From assembly GCA_034439975.1 (NCBI GenBank), contig JAWXBK010000110.1:23677-87676 (forward strand): a stretch of DNA of 64,000 nt. The letters run 5' to 3'. A program made the translations under genes and the position numbers. The notes beneath the pieces are model-generated. The model did not search any database and was not told the DNA's origin. It saw nothing but the letters and a program-made list of their open reading frames with translations. Below, one piece after another: positions 34,675-43,385 of this stretch. Each line of letters opens with the position of its first letter. The stretch's first letter is position 1. Source of the DNA: JAWXBK01 sp034439975 (GTDB lineage Bacteria > Pseudomonadota > Alphaproteobacteria > Dongiales > Dongiaceae).

Positions 34675-35955
34675 CTATTTCATCCGATCGATTTTGGCAC
34701 CGCAACCCTGCAGCTTTTCAACCAGACGCTCATAGCCACGGTCGAGATGATACACCCGGTTAATGGTTGATTCCCCTTCCGCGGCGAGCGCGGCAAGCAC
34801 GAGTGACATTGAAGCACGAAGATCGGTCGCCATAACCGGCGCGGCGCGCAGGCGCGAAACACCGCGCACCATCGCAGAACTACCATGCACGGTGATATCT
34901 GCACCCATCCGGCTCAACTCCGGAACATGCATGAACCGGTTCTCGAAGATCGTTTCGGTGATCATGGCAGCACCGTCGGCGATGGTCATCAAGGCCATCA
35001 TCTGTGCCTGCATGTCGGTCGGAAACCCGGGAAATGGCTCCGTCGTCACGTTGATCGGATGCGGCCGGTTCGTCTTGCACGAGACTTCAATGTCTTTACC
35101 CGCCTGCTCGAGCGACAGACCCGTGCTCCTCATGGCGGCGGCCGCCGCCCCGAGCTGGCCGATATCGGCACGTTCCAGCGTGATCGCGCCGCCGGTAATG
35201 GCGGCAGCCAGCGCGTAGCTCCCCGCCTCGATGCGATCGGGAATGATGTCGTGCGTCGTGCCATGCAGGGCTTGAGCACCCACAATGCGGATCGTATCGG
35301 TTCCAGTTCCTTCTACCGTCGCACCCATGGCAGCAAGGCAGCGGCCGAGATCGACAATTTCCGGCTCGCGCGCCGCATTGGCGAGTTCGGTGGTGCCTTT
35401 GGCCAGGCTCGCCGCCAGCATAATGTTTTCGGTCGCGCCGACAGACGGCACCGGCAGATCGATCCGCGCACCTTTGAGGCCGTTCGGCGCTCGCGCTTCG
35501 ACGTAGCCGTCTTTCAGTTCGATCTCGGCACCGAGTGCACGCAGACCGAGCAGATGCAAATCGACAGGCCGGTTGCCGATCGCGCACCCACCGGGTAGCG
35601 ATACGCGCGCCATCCCGATGCGTGCCAACAACGGCCCGAGGACGAGCACCGACGCGCGCATCTTCCGCACCAGGTCGTAGGGCGCGGTCACGGTCCGTAC
35701 ATTGGCTGCACGCATTTCGATCAGGCTGCTGCCGGAATGGCCATTGGTGCCGGTGCGGAAGATGCCTTCCACGCCAAGTTCGCCCAGAAGGTCAGCCATC
35801 GTTGTGATATCGGCAAGGCGCGGCAGGTTGCGCAAGATTAATGTCTCTTCGGTCAGCAACGCAGCCGCCATCAGCGGCAAGGCCGCGTTCTTGGCGCCCC
35901 CGATGGTGAGCGACCCGTGCAACGGTTGCCCGCCCTTGATCCAGATCCGATCCAT
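34675..35955 (-). CDS. murA: UDP-N-acetylglucosamine 1-carboxyvinyltransferase
   Basis: A 426-residue enolpyruvyl transferase, first committed step of peptidoglycan synthesis and target of fosfomycin. The N-terminus MDRIWIKGGQPLHGSLTIGG, the active-site loop PGGCAIGNRPVDLH with the phosphoenolpyruvate/fosfomycin cysteine, and ATENIMLAASLAKG are diagnostic. The ATG at 35955 is preceded by AAAGGG; an immediately preceding TTG is not needed. With glmS/glmU in the same window it uses their UDP-GlcNAc product. Confidence 0.97.
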   Translation of the reverse strand: MDRIWIKGGQPLHGSLTIGGAKNAALPLMAAALLTEETLILRNLPRLADITTMADLLGELGVEGIFRTGTNGHSGSSLIEMRAANVRTVTAPYDLVRKMRASVLVLGPLLARIGMARVSLPGGCAIGNRPVDLHLLGLRALGAEIELKDGYVEARAPNGLKGARIDLPVPSVGATENIMLAASLAKGTTELANAAREPEIVDLGRCLAAMGATVEGTGTDTIRIVGAQALHGTTHDIIPDRIEAGSYALAAAITGGAITLERADIGQLGAAAAAMRSTGLSLEQAGKDIEVSCKTNRPHPINVTTEPFPGFPTDMQAQMMALMTIADGAAMITETIFENRFMHVPELSRMGADITVHGSSAMVRGVSRLRAAPVMATDLRASMSLVLAALAAEGESTINRVYHLDRGYERLVEKLQGCGAKIDRMK

Positions 35956-36021
35956 CAACGCCCTTTCACGGCCGGCCGAACAACCGGCTTTCGTAACGCG
36001 ACGACTACAGGCCGGGCCATA

Positions 36022-36216
36022 TCACCCCTCGCCCCCGCCGCTTTTGTCTCGTGCCCCCGATTTAACCGATTCGTCGCTCTTTCGGGCGGATTTCTGCGCC
36101 TTGCGCCGGCGCAGATTCTGCCGCAACGCGTCCGCAAGGCGGGTATCACGCTCCGGACCGGCCTTTGGCTTGGCAGGCGGCGCGACGCCGGAGCGGCCTG
36201 TCGTTTTCGCTGTCAT
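36022..36216 (-). CDS. Small basic conserved protein upstream of murA
   Basis: A 64-residue, very basic, disorder-rich protein whose middle RLADALRQNLRRRKAQKSAR resembles the short LRxNLRRRKxQ proteins seen beside murA in several alphaproteobacteria (recalled, not searched). AGGAAG lies 8 nt upstream of the ATG. Function is unknown. Last host gene before the prophage remnant. Confidence 0.6.
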   Translation of the reverse strand: MTAKTTGRSGVAPPAKPKAGPERDTRLADALRQNLRRRKAQKSARKSDESVKSGARDKSGGGEG

Positions 36217-36326
36217 CGAAAGGGCTTCCTAATGTGGCCGGGAAGCTACGGGGGGAATGGGCTCATTTCAAGGCTTCGGCCTGGCATTTGCCCTGCCAGC
36301 CGATCCCTAGAGGTCGCCAACCGACG

Positions 36327-36635
36327 CTACGCGGCCGGACACCCCGTTTGCCGCTCGTCGGCGGCGACGGATCGGGGCGTACAAAGGCAGCGCCGCATCT
36401 TCACCACGTCCGCAATCCAGTCGAGGTCCGACGCGACCAGCGGGTCGTCGCGTGCGCTGTCGAAAAATTCGATCGTCGCCGGGGCAAACATATGCGGCTC
36501 GACCAGTGCGCATAGCTCGTTCGCGTCTTGTGGCTGCGCGGTCACGTCAGTGGCCGGCCCCCTAAATCCCAGACTTGCGCAACTCGTCAAGAGCATCGTC
36601 AGCGCTGCGAAGCTCGCGGCTGATCTGTAACCCAA
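36327..36635 (-). CDS. Outer spanin-like lipoprotein nested in the inner-spanin-like gene
   Basis: A 102-residue frame begins at a TTG (36635) 8 nt after AGGAG and runs in a different frame out of the 36562-36783 gene, overlapping it by 74 bp. The product starts MGYRSAASFAALTMLLTSC, a lipoprotein signal with lipobox LTSC (Cys near residue 19), followed by a hydrophilic part with several Cys. Embedded small lipoproteins of this kind are the o-spanins (Rz1-like) of double-stranded DNA phages. The region of a lysis cassette supports it. Length is longer than lambda Rz1 but within range. The start codon choice is inferred from the ribosome-binding site. Confidence 0.55.
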   Translation of the reverse strand: MGYRSAASFAALTMLLTSCASLGFRGPATDVTAQPQDANELCALVEPHMFAPATIEFFDSARDDPLVASDLDWIADVVKMRRCLCTPRSVAADERQTGCPAA

Positions 36636-36783
36636 GATGCATTCTCCTGTTGAAGGCCATGAGGCTGTCGGCGATTTGCGCCTTGATGCCGAGGCCGAGC
36701 ATCTGATCGCGCTCGGCGCGGTCGGCCGCCCATTGCGCCAGGTGGACGAGCGCAAGGGCGAATTTTCCCCAATCCCAGATCAC
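36562..36783 (-). CDS. Inner spanin-like protein, small
   Basis: A 73-residue protein starting with GTG at 36783 (MIWDWGKFALALVHLAQWAA). The N-terminal hydrophobic segment and a helical, charged remainder (KAQIADSLMAFNRRMHLG) fit a shrunken i-spanin, and it lies between holin-like and o-spanin-like genes. Alternatively it is an unrelated small membrane protein. Family evidence is only by size, topology and position. Confidence 0.45.
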   Translation of the reverse strand: MIWDWGKFALALVHLAQWAADRAERDQMLGLGIKAQIADSLMAFNRRMHLGLQISRELRSADDALDELRKSGI

Positions 36784-36795
36784 GCGTAGATCCGA

Positions 36796-36963
36796 TCAAG
36801 CTGGCGTTTTGTTCGGCGTGACATAGGTCACGATGAACAGGATCACGCCGACCGCGGCGGCCTGGATCGTCGGATCAACCGTGAAACCCGCCCAATGCTG
36901 AAGCTGCATACAGAGGAACGACACAAGGCCGGCGACATAGGCTTTATCGAGTTTGGTCAACAT
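36796..36963 (-). CDS. Putative holin (55 aa)
   Basis: A very small frame with an excellent AGGAG 6 nt before its ATG (36963). The product begins MLTKLDKAYVAGLVSFLCMQ and has two hydrophobic stretches (AYVAGLVSFLCMQ, AAAVGVILFIVTYV) separated by a short polar turn, ending TPNKTPA. Two-helix topology, size and location directly after the endolysin gene and before the spanin-like pair argue for a holin. No conserved family is recognised. Confidence 0.6.
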   Translation of the reverse strand: MLTKLDKAYVAGLVSFLCMQLQHWAGFTVDPTIQAAAVGVILFIVTYVTPNKTPA

Positions 36964-36972
36964 CGGTCTCTC

Positions 36973-37359
36973 CTAAGGATATAGTTTGCGGGGCAGTTGG
37001 AAATGCGGGCCGTCCTTGAAGCTGTGCCAATCGCCGCCCCATTCGATTTGCACGCCTAGTTCTTCCGCGGCGCATTTCATGGCGTCCGCGATCCGGTGAT
37101 AAAGCGGCCAATCCCAGCGCAACTCGCCATCGACATGGGCACCCAGATCGACGGCGTGGCCGGTCAGATGACGCGAGTTCATCGTTCGCGACGCGCCCGC
37201 TGCGACGAGTGCTTTCTGACGCGTCACGCTGCGCATGCCTTCGAGCACCGTGAAATCCACATCGCTCAATGCAATCGCGCGTTCGACGACGCGCACCAGG
37301 TCGCGATGGACGTCTTTCAGGCGGTCGCGCGACCGCCGGCCGAGATTGAACCCGGGCAT
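36973..37359 (-). CDS. Phage M15-family endolysin
   Basis: A 128-residue D-Ala-D-Ala carboxypeptidase/L-Ala-D-Glu peptidase-like protein. The metal-binding His/Asp residues are in SRHLTGHAVDLGA (H..xxxxxxD) and WGGDWHSFKDGPHFQL (second His); RSVTRQKALVAAGAS is also typical of phage VanY-like endolysins. No signal peptide, consistent with holin-dependent release. Follows the 111-aa gene by 1 bp. Confidence 0.87.
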   Translation of the reverse strand: MPGFNLGRRSRDRLKDVHRDLVRVVERAIALSDVDFTVLEGMRSVTRQKALVAAGASRTMNSRHLTGHAVDLGAHVDGELRWDWPLYHRIADAMKCAAEELGVQIEWGGDWHSFKDGPHFQLPRKLYP

Positions 37360-37360
37360 G

Positions 37361-37696
37361 TCATTGATCTCCGATCAGCTTGAGCAGAAGGCCGCCGACG
37401 CGATCGAGGGCGAGGCCGATTCCACCGCCGGCAAGCGGCAAAGCGAAAATGGCGCCGGCGAGCCGGTTCTTGCAGCGCGACCAGGACGAGACATGCGGCT
37501 TCATGTATCGAATCTCGACCTCAAGCAGATCGAGCCGGCGCACGGTCTCATCGCAGGTCTGATCGAGCTTGGTCAGCACCGGAATGAGTTGGTCGAGCCG
37601 CTGATTGAGACCGGTCACCTGCGCGGTCAGCTGGCCGATCAGGAATCCCGGCGCGCCCAGGACGGCCGATTGTCCGTCGTCATGGCCCTCCGCCAT
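37361..37696 (-). CDS. Phage membrane-anchored coiled-coil protein
   Basis: A 111-residue protein with a helical, charged N-terminal half (QVTGLNQRLDQLIPVLTKLD, heptad-like leucines) and a hydrophobic C-terminal segment (GAIFALPLAGGGIGLALDRV). It overlaps the tail fibre stop by 1 bp (TGATG) and precedes the endolysin. Such proteins in lysis modules may be accessory holin or tail proteins; I do not recognise a family. Confidence 0.5.
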   Translation of the reverse strand: MAEGHDDGQSAVLGAPGFLIGQLTAQVTGLNQRLDQLIPVLTKLDQTCDETVRRLDLLEVEIRYMKPHVSSWSRCKNRLAGAIFALPLAGGGIGLALDRVGGLLLKLIGDQ

Positions 37697-39129
37697 CAGA
37701 TCTTCACCTCGGTCACGACGATCGACGAAACCTGCAAACCGCCGAACTTGCGCTCGCTGTCGTCGCCGTTCAGATAGGCGTCTCCGGTAGAACCCGGGCC
37801 CATGCGCACCTTGAAATCGATTGCGCCGGTGCCGCCCGCTGTCATCTCGTACTGGATTGCCAGCGTCGCGGTGCCGGATCGGTTTTCGGTCGGCATGTAG
37901 CTCGCCGCCGCCCGTGCTCCCGTCTCGCTGTCCTTGAACAGCGCCGCGACCACCGCATCGAGCCCGCTGTTCGAACCGACCTGCAAGGTGATCGTCACCA
38001 AAAGCTTGTTGGCGGCTGCCTTCGGCGTGATTGAAACAGTGAGCACCTGCGTGCCCTCACTCGATTGCGGGATCGAGTTGTCGTATGGGATCACGGTGCT
38101 GATGCCCGAATAGGTCGCGGTCTGCGCATAAACCCGCTGCAAGATCGTGCCGGCTGCGACGCCGACCAGCTCGACATTGTTGACCTTGAAGCCACCCTGG
38201 GCATTGACCCAGCCGGCGCCGGGATCGCCGCCGGTCGGGGCGCCGAACTCCATTCCGGCGCCGAGCCGCATCCCGCTGGTATAAGCGCCGCCGACGATCG
38301 TGAAGAACTCGAGCCTCGAATCCTCGGAGCCGTTCGCCGGGTCGACCAGCTCGGCATGGACCTGCGCATAGCGCTGCGTATTGCCGGCGCCGTCTTTGCC
38401 ATCCATGGCGATGCCGCCGATCTTGTCGCTCGCCGCGGGCGAACTGCTGATCCGCCGCATGACCAGCAGCGGGCCTTCGGCCGCACCGGCATCGGTCTTT
38501 TCGATCACCTGGTCGGCGGTGAACACGTTGGCATCCGCTAAACCCGCAACCGCGAGCGCGGCTCGTGCAGCGTCCACATTCGCAGCACCGGTGCCGCCAT
38601 CGGCGATCGGCAGCGGCAGGTTGATCGAGCCCGAGGGAACATCGACGACAACGATCAGATTGCCGTTCGCATCGAAGCCCAGAACCTTGCCAGCCCGGAC
38701 CGGCACGGCCGGCAGCTCGACGTTCAGCCCGTCCGGATCGGTGACCGGAAGGCGCAGCGTTCGGGCGAGCGCCGCGCGCAGCTCCTGGTCGCGCATCGCC
38801 GCGCGATCGAGTCCTGCCTCGTGACTCTCCGCCGGGAATCCGTCATTGGATACATAGTCGATGAGCTGCGTGAACGGCAGCGCCCGCACGATGATCCATT
38901 GCACCGTATTCGCGGGCGCCGACAGAGCGGTCACCGTACCGGTCGTGCCGGCGCCGCCGGCAACGGTGTAATGCGTGCCAAGGGCCTTGATCGATTCGGT
39001 GCCGGTTGCGGTCACCCGCTCGGTGATCGTGAGGTCGGACGAATTGAAGAACGGGAAAGGCACCGCGAAGGCAACGGTGATCCCGTCACCCGTGTACGAG
39101 ACACGGGACGTCGTCGTGGAAACGGTCAT
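37696..39129 (-). CDS. Tail fibre protein, T7-type N-terminal adaptor
   Basis: A 477-residue protein starting with GCAGGAG upstream of an ATG at 39129. The first 120 residues (MTVSTTTSRVSYTGDGITVA, ESHEAGLDRAAMRDQELRAA) resemble the gp17-like N-terminal adaptor domains of podoviral tail fibres (tail-junction part), and the rest is rich in glycine, alanine and threonine with beta-strand character (IADGGTGAANVDAARAALAV is a typical collagen/tail-fibre repeat). No receptor-binding domain type is identifiable. Confidence 0.7.
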   Translation of the reverse strand: MTVSTTTSRVSYTGDGITVAFAVPFPFFNSSDLTITERVTATGTESIKALGTHYTVAGGAGTTGTVTALSAPANTVQWIIVRALPFTQLIDYVSNDGFPAESHEAGLDRAAMRDQELRAALARTLRLPVTDPDGLNVELPAVPVRAGKVLGFDANGNLIVVVDVPSGSINLPLPIADGGTGAANVDAARAALAVAGLADANVFTADQVIEKTDAGAAEGPLLVMRRISSSPAASDKIGGIAMDGKDGAGNTQRYAQVHAELVDPANGSEDSRLEFFTIVGGAYTSGMRLGAGMEFGAPTGGDPGAGWVNAQGGFKVNNVELVGVAAGTILQRVYAQTATYSGISTVIPYDNSIPQSSEGTQVLTVSITPKAAANKLLVTITLQVGSNSGLDAVVAALFKDSETGARAAASYMPTENRSGTATLAIQYEMTAGGTGAIDFKVRMGPGSTGDAYLNGDDSERKFGGLQVSSIVVTEVKI

Positions 39130-39201
39130 GATTTTAACTCCTGCTACCGATGCGCCGCTTTCGAAACGGCAGGGCCGAAACGCGGGGTCAAATCGGCGCA
39201 A

Positions 39202-39642
39202 TCAACCGCCGGCAGACGGGCCTATCGCGTTAAGGGCCTGGCTGCCGATCTGGAGCGAATTGCTCAACAGGTCTGCACCGGCTTTGGACCGCCTGCGTCT
39301 GGCGGCATTCTTCAGGTCCTGATACTGGATCAGACCGCGGCGAATCTGATCGAACGGTTCAAGTTCGGCTTCAGCGGTGAAATCCGCCGCGATGTCGAGC
39401 GGCGATCCGGCGCCGGACTGAATCCCGGATGCCGCCGTTCTTGCGTGCAACGTGCCGAGCTGCCGGCGAATGTCGCGCTGCTGGCGCTGTGCCTCGAACA
39501 CGGACTGCTGCCGCGCGACCTTGGCTTCGCGGTCATACTGCGCAGCTTCGCCTTTCGCCTGCTGAAACTGCGACGCCGTACTGACGGTCGCCGCGGCAAC
39601 GGCGAGCCCGGCCGCGATAAAGGGAATACCCAGACCACACAT
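39202..39642 (-). CDS. Internal virion protein-like (gp14-like), small
   Basis: A 146-residue protein beginning MCGLGIPFIAAGLAVAAATV with a long helical region rich in Gln and Ala (QFQQAKGEAAQYDREAKVAR). This is the layout of podoviral internal-core or ejection proteins (T7 gp14-like). The usual large gp15/gp16-type genes that should follow are absent. AGGAG lies 7 nt before the ATG. Confidence 0.55.
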   Translation of the reverse strand: MCGLGIPFIAAGLAVAAATVSTASQFQQAKGEAAQYDREAKVARQQSVFEAQRQQRDIRRQLGTLHARTAASGIQSGAGSPLDIAADFTAEAELEPFDQIRRGLIQYQDLKNAARRRRSKAGADLLSNSLQIGSQALNAIGPSAGG

Positions 39643-39652
39643 GAAGCTCTCC

Positions 39653-42118
39653 TCAGCCGTTGGTGGTTAGATGCGGTGCGATCGCTGCCACGGTGAGCGG
39701 CAGCGGCTGCGACTGGACGATCAGGACTCGCGCCGCGCGGTCCCAGCCCTTCGGAAACAGGATCGTTCGATCGCCGGTGAACAAAGGCGGCGGCCGGTCC
39801 ATTGGATCGTCGCTGCCGCGGAATGCCAGTTGATCGAGATGCGCATCGTCGAAGCCGACGGCGCAGCCGAGCGACGCGAACAGCCGGACCGTCGCGCGGT
39901 GAATCCGCTTCGCCTTGCCGATGGCCGTACCATCGACTGCACCCGCTTCGAGATCGAGCGTTTCGAGGCGACTTTCGTATCCCAGGCCCGCGTGAACGAT
40001 CGAAGCCGGCTGCTGGAGCGCGATCCCACCGTCGACAACAGTTCGCGCGGGGTGTGCCGCACCGTCGGCCAGCACTTGCACCGTCTCGCCCTCAAGATGC
40101 GCGAAGCCGGACAATGTCGTCACCATGCGCGCCCAGCCGGCGGTCGACTGTTGTTGCAACGCGGGCGGCACATCGTCGACCAGTCGGACCGATACATTGT
40201 CGGCCGCGTTATAGGCGGTGATTTCAACCGCGACTGGCGGCCAGGCGATCCCGGGCCCGCCAAGCCGGAAACATTTCCCGGCATCGTCCGGCAGGAACGG
40301 CGAATGGCCGTCCGCGACCAGCGTTTTGACCGCACCCGTTGTCCAGGGCGCGCCGCCCTGCAGCGTCAGTCGCTTGGCTGGATCCATGTTCCAGCCGTCA
40401 TACGAAAGTCCGCTGTCGACGAAGAACGCATTGTCGATGCCGCGACCGCTGTCGGGCCAGAACTCGCTTTCGAGATACTCGATGGTCGATATCTTTTGTC
40501 CATCGATCTGGCGCCGCACGGCGAGCCAGAGTCGGTCATGGCCGTCGGCGGGTATTGCGACTGCGCCGATGGCGACGGCATCGCTGCCACCCAGATCGTG
40601 CCGATGCCAGGCGATGACATCCTGTTCGCGCAGATAGGTGAACCCGAGCAGAAGCCCGTCCTCGCGCAATGCCCAGAGTACCGACCAGGGTTGCCGCTGA
40701 AACGCGAGCGCGGCGATGCCGTCGCGAACCAGATGGCTGGCGAGGATCGTCATTTCCGGCGCGCCATAGGAATCGCTTTCGAAACGATAGGCGATCTCGT
40801 AGAGTTTGCGGCGCGCCCGCTGCACGAAAAGCGTGGCACCGCCCGCACGCACCGGCGGCAAGGTCGAGCATCCAATGTTGGATTGCGCGCGCACGGTAAG
40901 ATTGCCCGGCGTCACCGCCTCGTTGAGGTTCGAGGCCTGAACGGTGAATTCGCCGCCTTCGGTCCCGACGATCAGCACCTTGCCCGGCGACAGCCAGGAT
41001 ATTGCGTTCACCTCGTTGTCGGCGATGGTAAAAGTCATCGCCGTATCGTCGAGCACCGTGATGCCGTTATCGGTCGGCGAGAAATCGCTATAGGCGCCGC
41101 TCGCCGATCCCCAGAGCGTCTGCGGCTGATGCGCCGTGTTGGCGAAGAAGAGACGATCCTCGTAGAAGCCGATCGCCGCCGGCCAGCCGCGATGATCCGA
41201 CCAGGCGCCTTCGCGCCAGCGTTTCGTGGCCGAGCTGGATGGCAGACGAGACAGGACATCGGCCGTCACCTGTGTCGCACTAGTGTAAGCCGTAATCCGC
41301 ACCCAGCCATGCCCGCTATGAAGATAGGTCCAGGAGACGCCGCTGCTATGCGTTCCCTGATCGCTCTCGGTCCCTTCCGAATGCAGCGGCGGCGCCGTGC
41401 CCGACGTACCGCCGGCGGCGGTCTCGTAGACGCGATCGGCGAACTTCACCTTCTGCCCGCCGGGATAGCTTTTGGTCTGCTCCCAGTCGCCATAGTTCAG
41501 ATGCCCGGCCGTCTCCTCGAGCCGCCAGACCGATCCGACATGCGCGGGCACAAACAGATCGACCAACGTGGTCAGCGTGATGCCGCTGCCGGTCGCGGCG
41601 GATGGATCGAGCGTCCTGCTCGCATCGGTGTTGAGATCGAGATACGGCCCGTCCTCGAATTCGAACGCCGTCAATGTCCAGTTGGTGTGCGAGAGCCGGT
41701 TAAGCTGGCGTGGCGCATAACCGCGATGCACGAGATAGAGCACGTCGGCCGATTGCGCCCATTGCAGCCCGGCGAGATCCTCGGCCGCATAGGGCGTTGC
41801 GATCTCGAACGGCGTGCCGGGCGGTTCCTCGATCCGCCCGTCGCCGGCATAGAAACGGAAATATTGCTCGCCCGCCTCGATCACATAGGCCTGGCCGGCG
41901 GAGAACTGGAACGGTATCAGGCGGACCGGTCCGGTCTCCTTGGCGGTCGCGACGAAGCGCGTGCCAGGCCGGCGGGTCGCGGCGCCCTGCGGCAGCGGAA
42001 TCATGTTCCGCAGCACGCGACAAGCATTCGAATATTTGGCGAGATCGACCCGGCCATGCAGCTCGGGCGACCATTCGCCGGCGTTGAATGTCGTGAACAC
42101 GGGGGCGAAGCGCGGCAT
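39653..42118 (-). CDS. Tail tubular protein B-like structural protein
   Basis: An 821-residue protein starting MPRFAPVFTTFNAGEWSPEL, which with VLRNMIPLPQGAATRRPGTR and GFYEDRLFFANTAHQPQTLW is typical of the large tail/nozzle proteins of podovirus-like prophages. Its size is close to T7 gp12 (tail tubular B) and it directly follows tail tubular A, overlapping it by 1 bp (TGATG). The central region is strand-rich, consistent with a ring-forming protein. Role (tail nozzle) is by synteny. Confidence 0.72.
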   Translation of the reverse strand: MPRFAPVFTTFNAGEWSPELHGRVDLAKYSNACRVLRNMIPLPQGAATRRPGTRFVATAKETGPVRLIPFQFSAGQAYVIEAGEQYFRFYAGDGRIEEPPGTPFEIATPYAAEDLAGLQWAQSADVLYLVHRGYAPRQLNRLSHTNWTLTAFEFEDGPYLDLNTDASRTLDPSAATGSGITLTTLVDLFVPAHVGSVWRLEETAGHLNYGDWEQTKSYPGGQKVKFADRVYETAAGGTSGTAPPLHSEGTESDQGTHSSGVSWTYLHSGHGWVRITAYTSATQVTADVLSRLPSSSATKRWREGAWSDHRGWPAAIGFYEDRLFFANTAHQPQTLWGSASGAYSDFSPTDNGITVLDDTAMTFTIADNEVNAISWLSPGKVLIVGTEGGEFTVQASNLNEAVTPGNLTVRAQSNIGCSTLPPVRAGGATLFVQRARRKLYEIAYRFESDSYGAPEMTILASHLVRDGIAALAFQRQPWSVLWALREDGLLLGFTYLREQDVIAWHRHDLGGSDAVAIGAVAIPADGHDRLWLAVRRQIDGQKISTIEYLESEFWPDSGRGIDNAFFVDSGLSYDGWNMDPAKRLTLQGGAPWTTGAVKTLVADGHSPFLPDDAGKCFRLGGPGIAWPPVAVEITAYNAADNVSVRLVDDVPPALQQQSTAGWARMVTTLSGFAHLEGETVQVLADGAAHPARTVVDGGIALQQPASIVHAGLGYESRLETLDLEAGAVDGTAIGKAKRIHRATVRLFASLGCAVGFDDAHLDQLAFRGSDDPMDRPPPLFTGDRTILFPKGWDRAARVLIVQSQPLPLTVAAIAPHLTTNG

Positions 42119-42708
42119 CAGATGCGGCTCTCCACCCAGTCATGCGTGACGATGCGTCCGGGTGTTCCCTCCTGCGCATCGATCGCGCGCGCTTCGACCA
42201 GTTTGTCGCGATAGGTTTCCGTCAGCACCTGGCTGAGGGCCGTCGATGCCGTCAGCGGATAAGCAAGCTCGGCGGCAAGGCGCGCGGCGATCGCATCGGC
42301 AAGCAGCGGGCCAAACTCGTTCGGATCGGTGATCTGCCCGATATAGAGCAACCGCAGCGGCGGGCCATCATCGGAGAGAATGCGGCGTCCTTCGATCCGA
42401 TAGGGCGACGAGGCGCCCTCGGTTTCGCCTTCGATCGCGAGCACGCGCAGGCAGCCGGGCGGCTCCGGCCCTTCCGGCAGTGAGTACTGATAGGCAAAGC
42501 CCCAGGCGGGCGCGACACTGAGTGCCGGCAATGCGGCACGGCGCACGGCCGGGTTCCACGGATAGGCGCGCAGCACCGCGTCGCGGATGGCAGCATAGTT
42601 GCGCTTGCACAGCCGGCCGCTCTGGTTGTCGTCGTCGAACGACATGACCGGATCGGCACCGAGCATGTCGAGCGCCCGGTTGCAGATCGAAACATCGGAA
42701 ATCGACAT
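42118..42708 (-). CDS. Tail tubular protein A-like
   Basis: A 196-residue protein, exactly the length of T7 gp11. It begins MSISDVSICNRALDMLGADP, then CKRNYAAIRDAVLRAYPWNP and IADAIAARLAAELAYPLT-like repeats, the pattern of the gp11-type tail adaptor (tail gatekeeper). GGAG lies 8 nt before the ATG at 42708. It is followed by tail tubular B in the same operon. Confidence 0.78.
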   Translation of the reverse strand: MSISDVSICNRALDMLGADPVMSFDDDNQSGRLCKRNYAAIRDAVLRAYPWNPAVRRAALPALSVAPAWGFAYQYSLPEGPEPPGCLRVLAIEGETEGASSPYRIEGRRILSDDGPPLRLLYIGQITDPNEFGPLLADAIAARLAAELAYPLTASTALSQVLTETYRDKLVEARAIDAQEGTPGRIVTHDWVESRI

Positions 42709-42846
42709 GGGATTTCTCCAAAACGCGCGTGCGGATGCGCCGCGTCCACGTAGCGCGACATCAATGCGTGCCACGAACGCCAAGACGAGACGGAATGATA
42801 GATTTATTTGGCGGTTGCCACCGGCCACGAACGCCGAACGGGCCCC

Positions 42847-42877
42847 GCGCGCATAGGGTTGGAGTGGCGACTCGCGC
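42847..42877. repeat. G-rich repeat copy C (imperfect hairpin)
   Basis: Plus-strand core TAGGGTTGGAGTGGCGACT (42854-42872) with a short 5-bp stem GCGCG/CGCGC around it. Same core as copies A and B but weaker arms. Confidence 0.5.
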
Positions 42878-42898
42878 CTGACACACGAACGCGAAAAC

Positions 42899-42947
42899 GA
42901 TCGCCGCGACTGTAGGGTTGGTATGGCGGCTTACAGTCGCGGCGATC
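42899..42947. repeat. G-rich repeat copy B in a 16-bp perfect hairpin
   Basis: Arms 42899-42914 and 42932-42947 are exact reverse complements (16 bp) enclosing the loop GGGTTGGTATGGCGGCT. The loop has four short G-runs, which could form a two-tetrad G-quadruplex on the plus strand. It begins 12 nt beyond the stop of the 42960-43385 gene on the minus strand and is followed there by GTTTTC. Confidence 0.75.
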
Positions 42948-42959
42948 AAACCCTCGACG

Positions 42960-43385
42960 TCAGTCGAGGGAGTAGAAAATCATCACCTTCAGCGTACCGC
43001 TGCCCGGGAAGCTGGCGGCGGCGATGGTGATGATGACGGTTTCCTCCGCCGCGGTTCCGACGCCGACGCCGGCGTTCACGCCAAACAAGGTCGGCGTGTT
43101 GGTCGCGGTGAAGGCTGCCGCTGCGCGGTACTTGCCGGTCGCGCCGGTAATGCCGATCGCGACCGTCGAAGAGCCGAGCGATGTGTCGGTGTTGAGCACG
43201 CCATAGAGCACGCGCGCACCTTTCGGCAGCCGCGCGATCTCGATCGTGTCGGACGTGGTCTGGGTCGCGAGCGTGACGGTCTCGTTGAAGACCCGCACGC
43301 GCCCGTGCACGTCGGAGACGGCGGGTAACTGCACGGGCGTCGAGTTGTGCAGCTTCGCCATCTGCGTTCCGTAAAGAACGGCCAT
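42960..43385 (-). CDS. Phage capsid-decoration-like structural protein
   Basis: A 141-residue protein with MAVLYGTQMAKLHNSTPVQL and a strand-rich, Gly/Ala/Thr-rich remainder (LGSSTVAIGITGATGKYRAA). Small beta-rich proteins just downstream of capsid genes are often head decoration or head-completion proteins. I recognise the general type but no specific family. Ends with a hairpin overlapping the stop. Confidence 0.5.
   Translation of the reverse strand: MAVLYGTQMAKLHNSTPVQLPAVSDVHGRVRVFNETVTLATQTTSDTIEIARLPKGARVLYGVLNTDTSLGSSTVAIGITGATGKYRAAAAFTATNTPTLFGVNAGVGVGTAAEETVIITIAAASFPGSGTLKVMIFYSLD

Larger units (their letters stand above)
42709..42959. other. Intergenic region with G-rich hairpins
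   Basis: No gene; it carries two of the G-rich repeats described separately and the leader of tail tubular A. A further hairpin CCCTCGAC/GTCGAGGG (42951-42970) overlaps the stop of the upstream gene. Confidence 0.5.

Noticed and set aside
28904..36216. tRNA-Phe as the integration site of the prophage
   Set aside because: The prophage lies 7.4 kb away from the tRNA gene and no partial tRNA repeat was found at its edges.
36281..36299. CTGGCA/TGCCAG hairpin just after the lysis genes as a terminator
   Set aside because: The stem is only 6 bp and no T-run follows on the minus strand.
39671..42214. Long open frame of 847 codons on the plus strand, antisense to tail tubular B
   Set aside because: It mirrors the minus-strand gene, has no ribosome-binding site or recognisable motif and arises from GC-rich codon structure.
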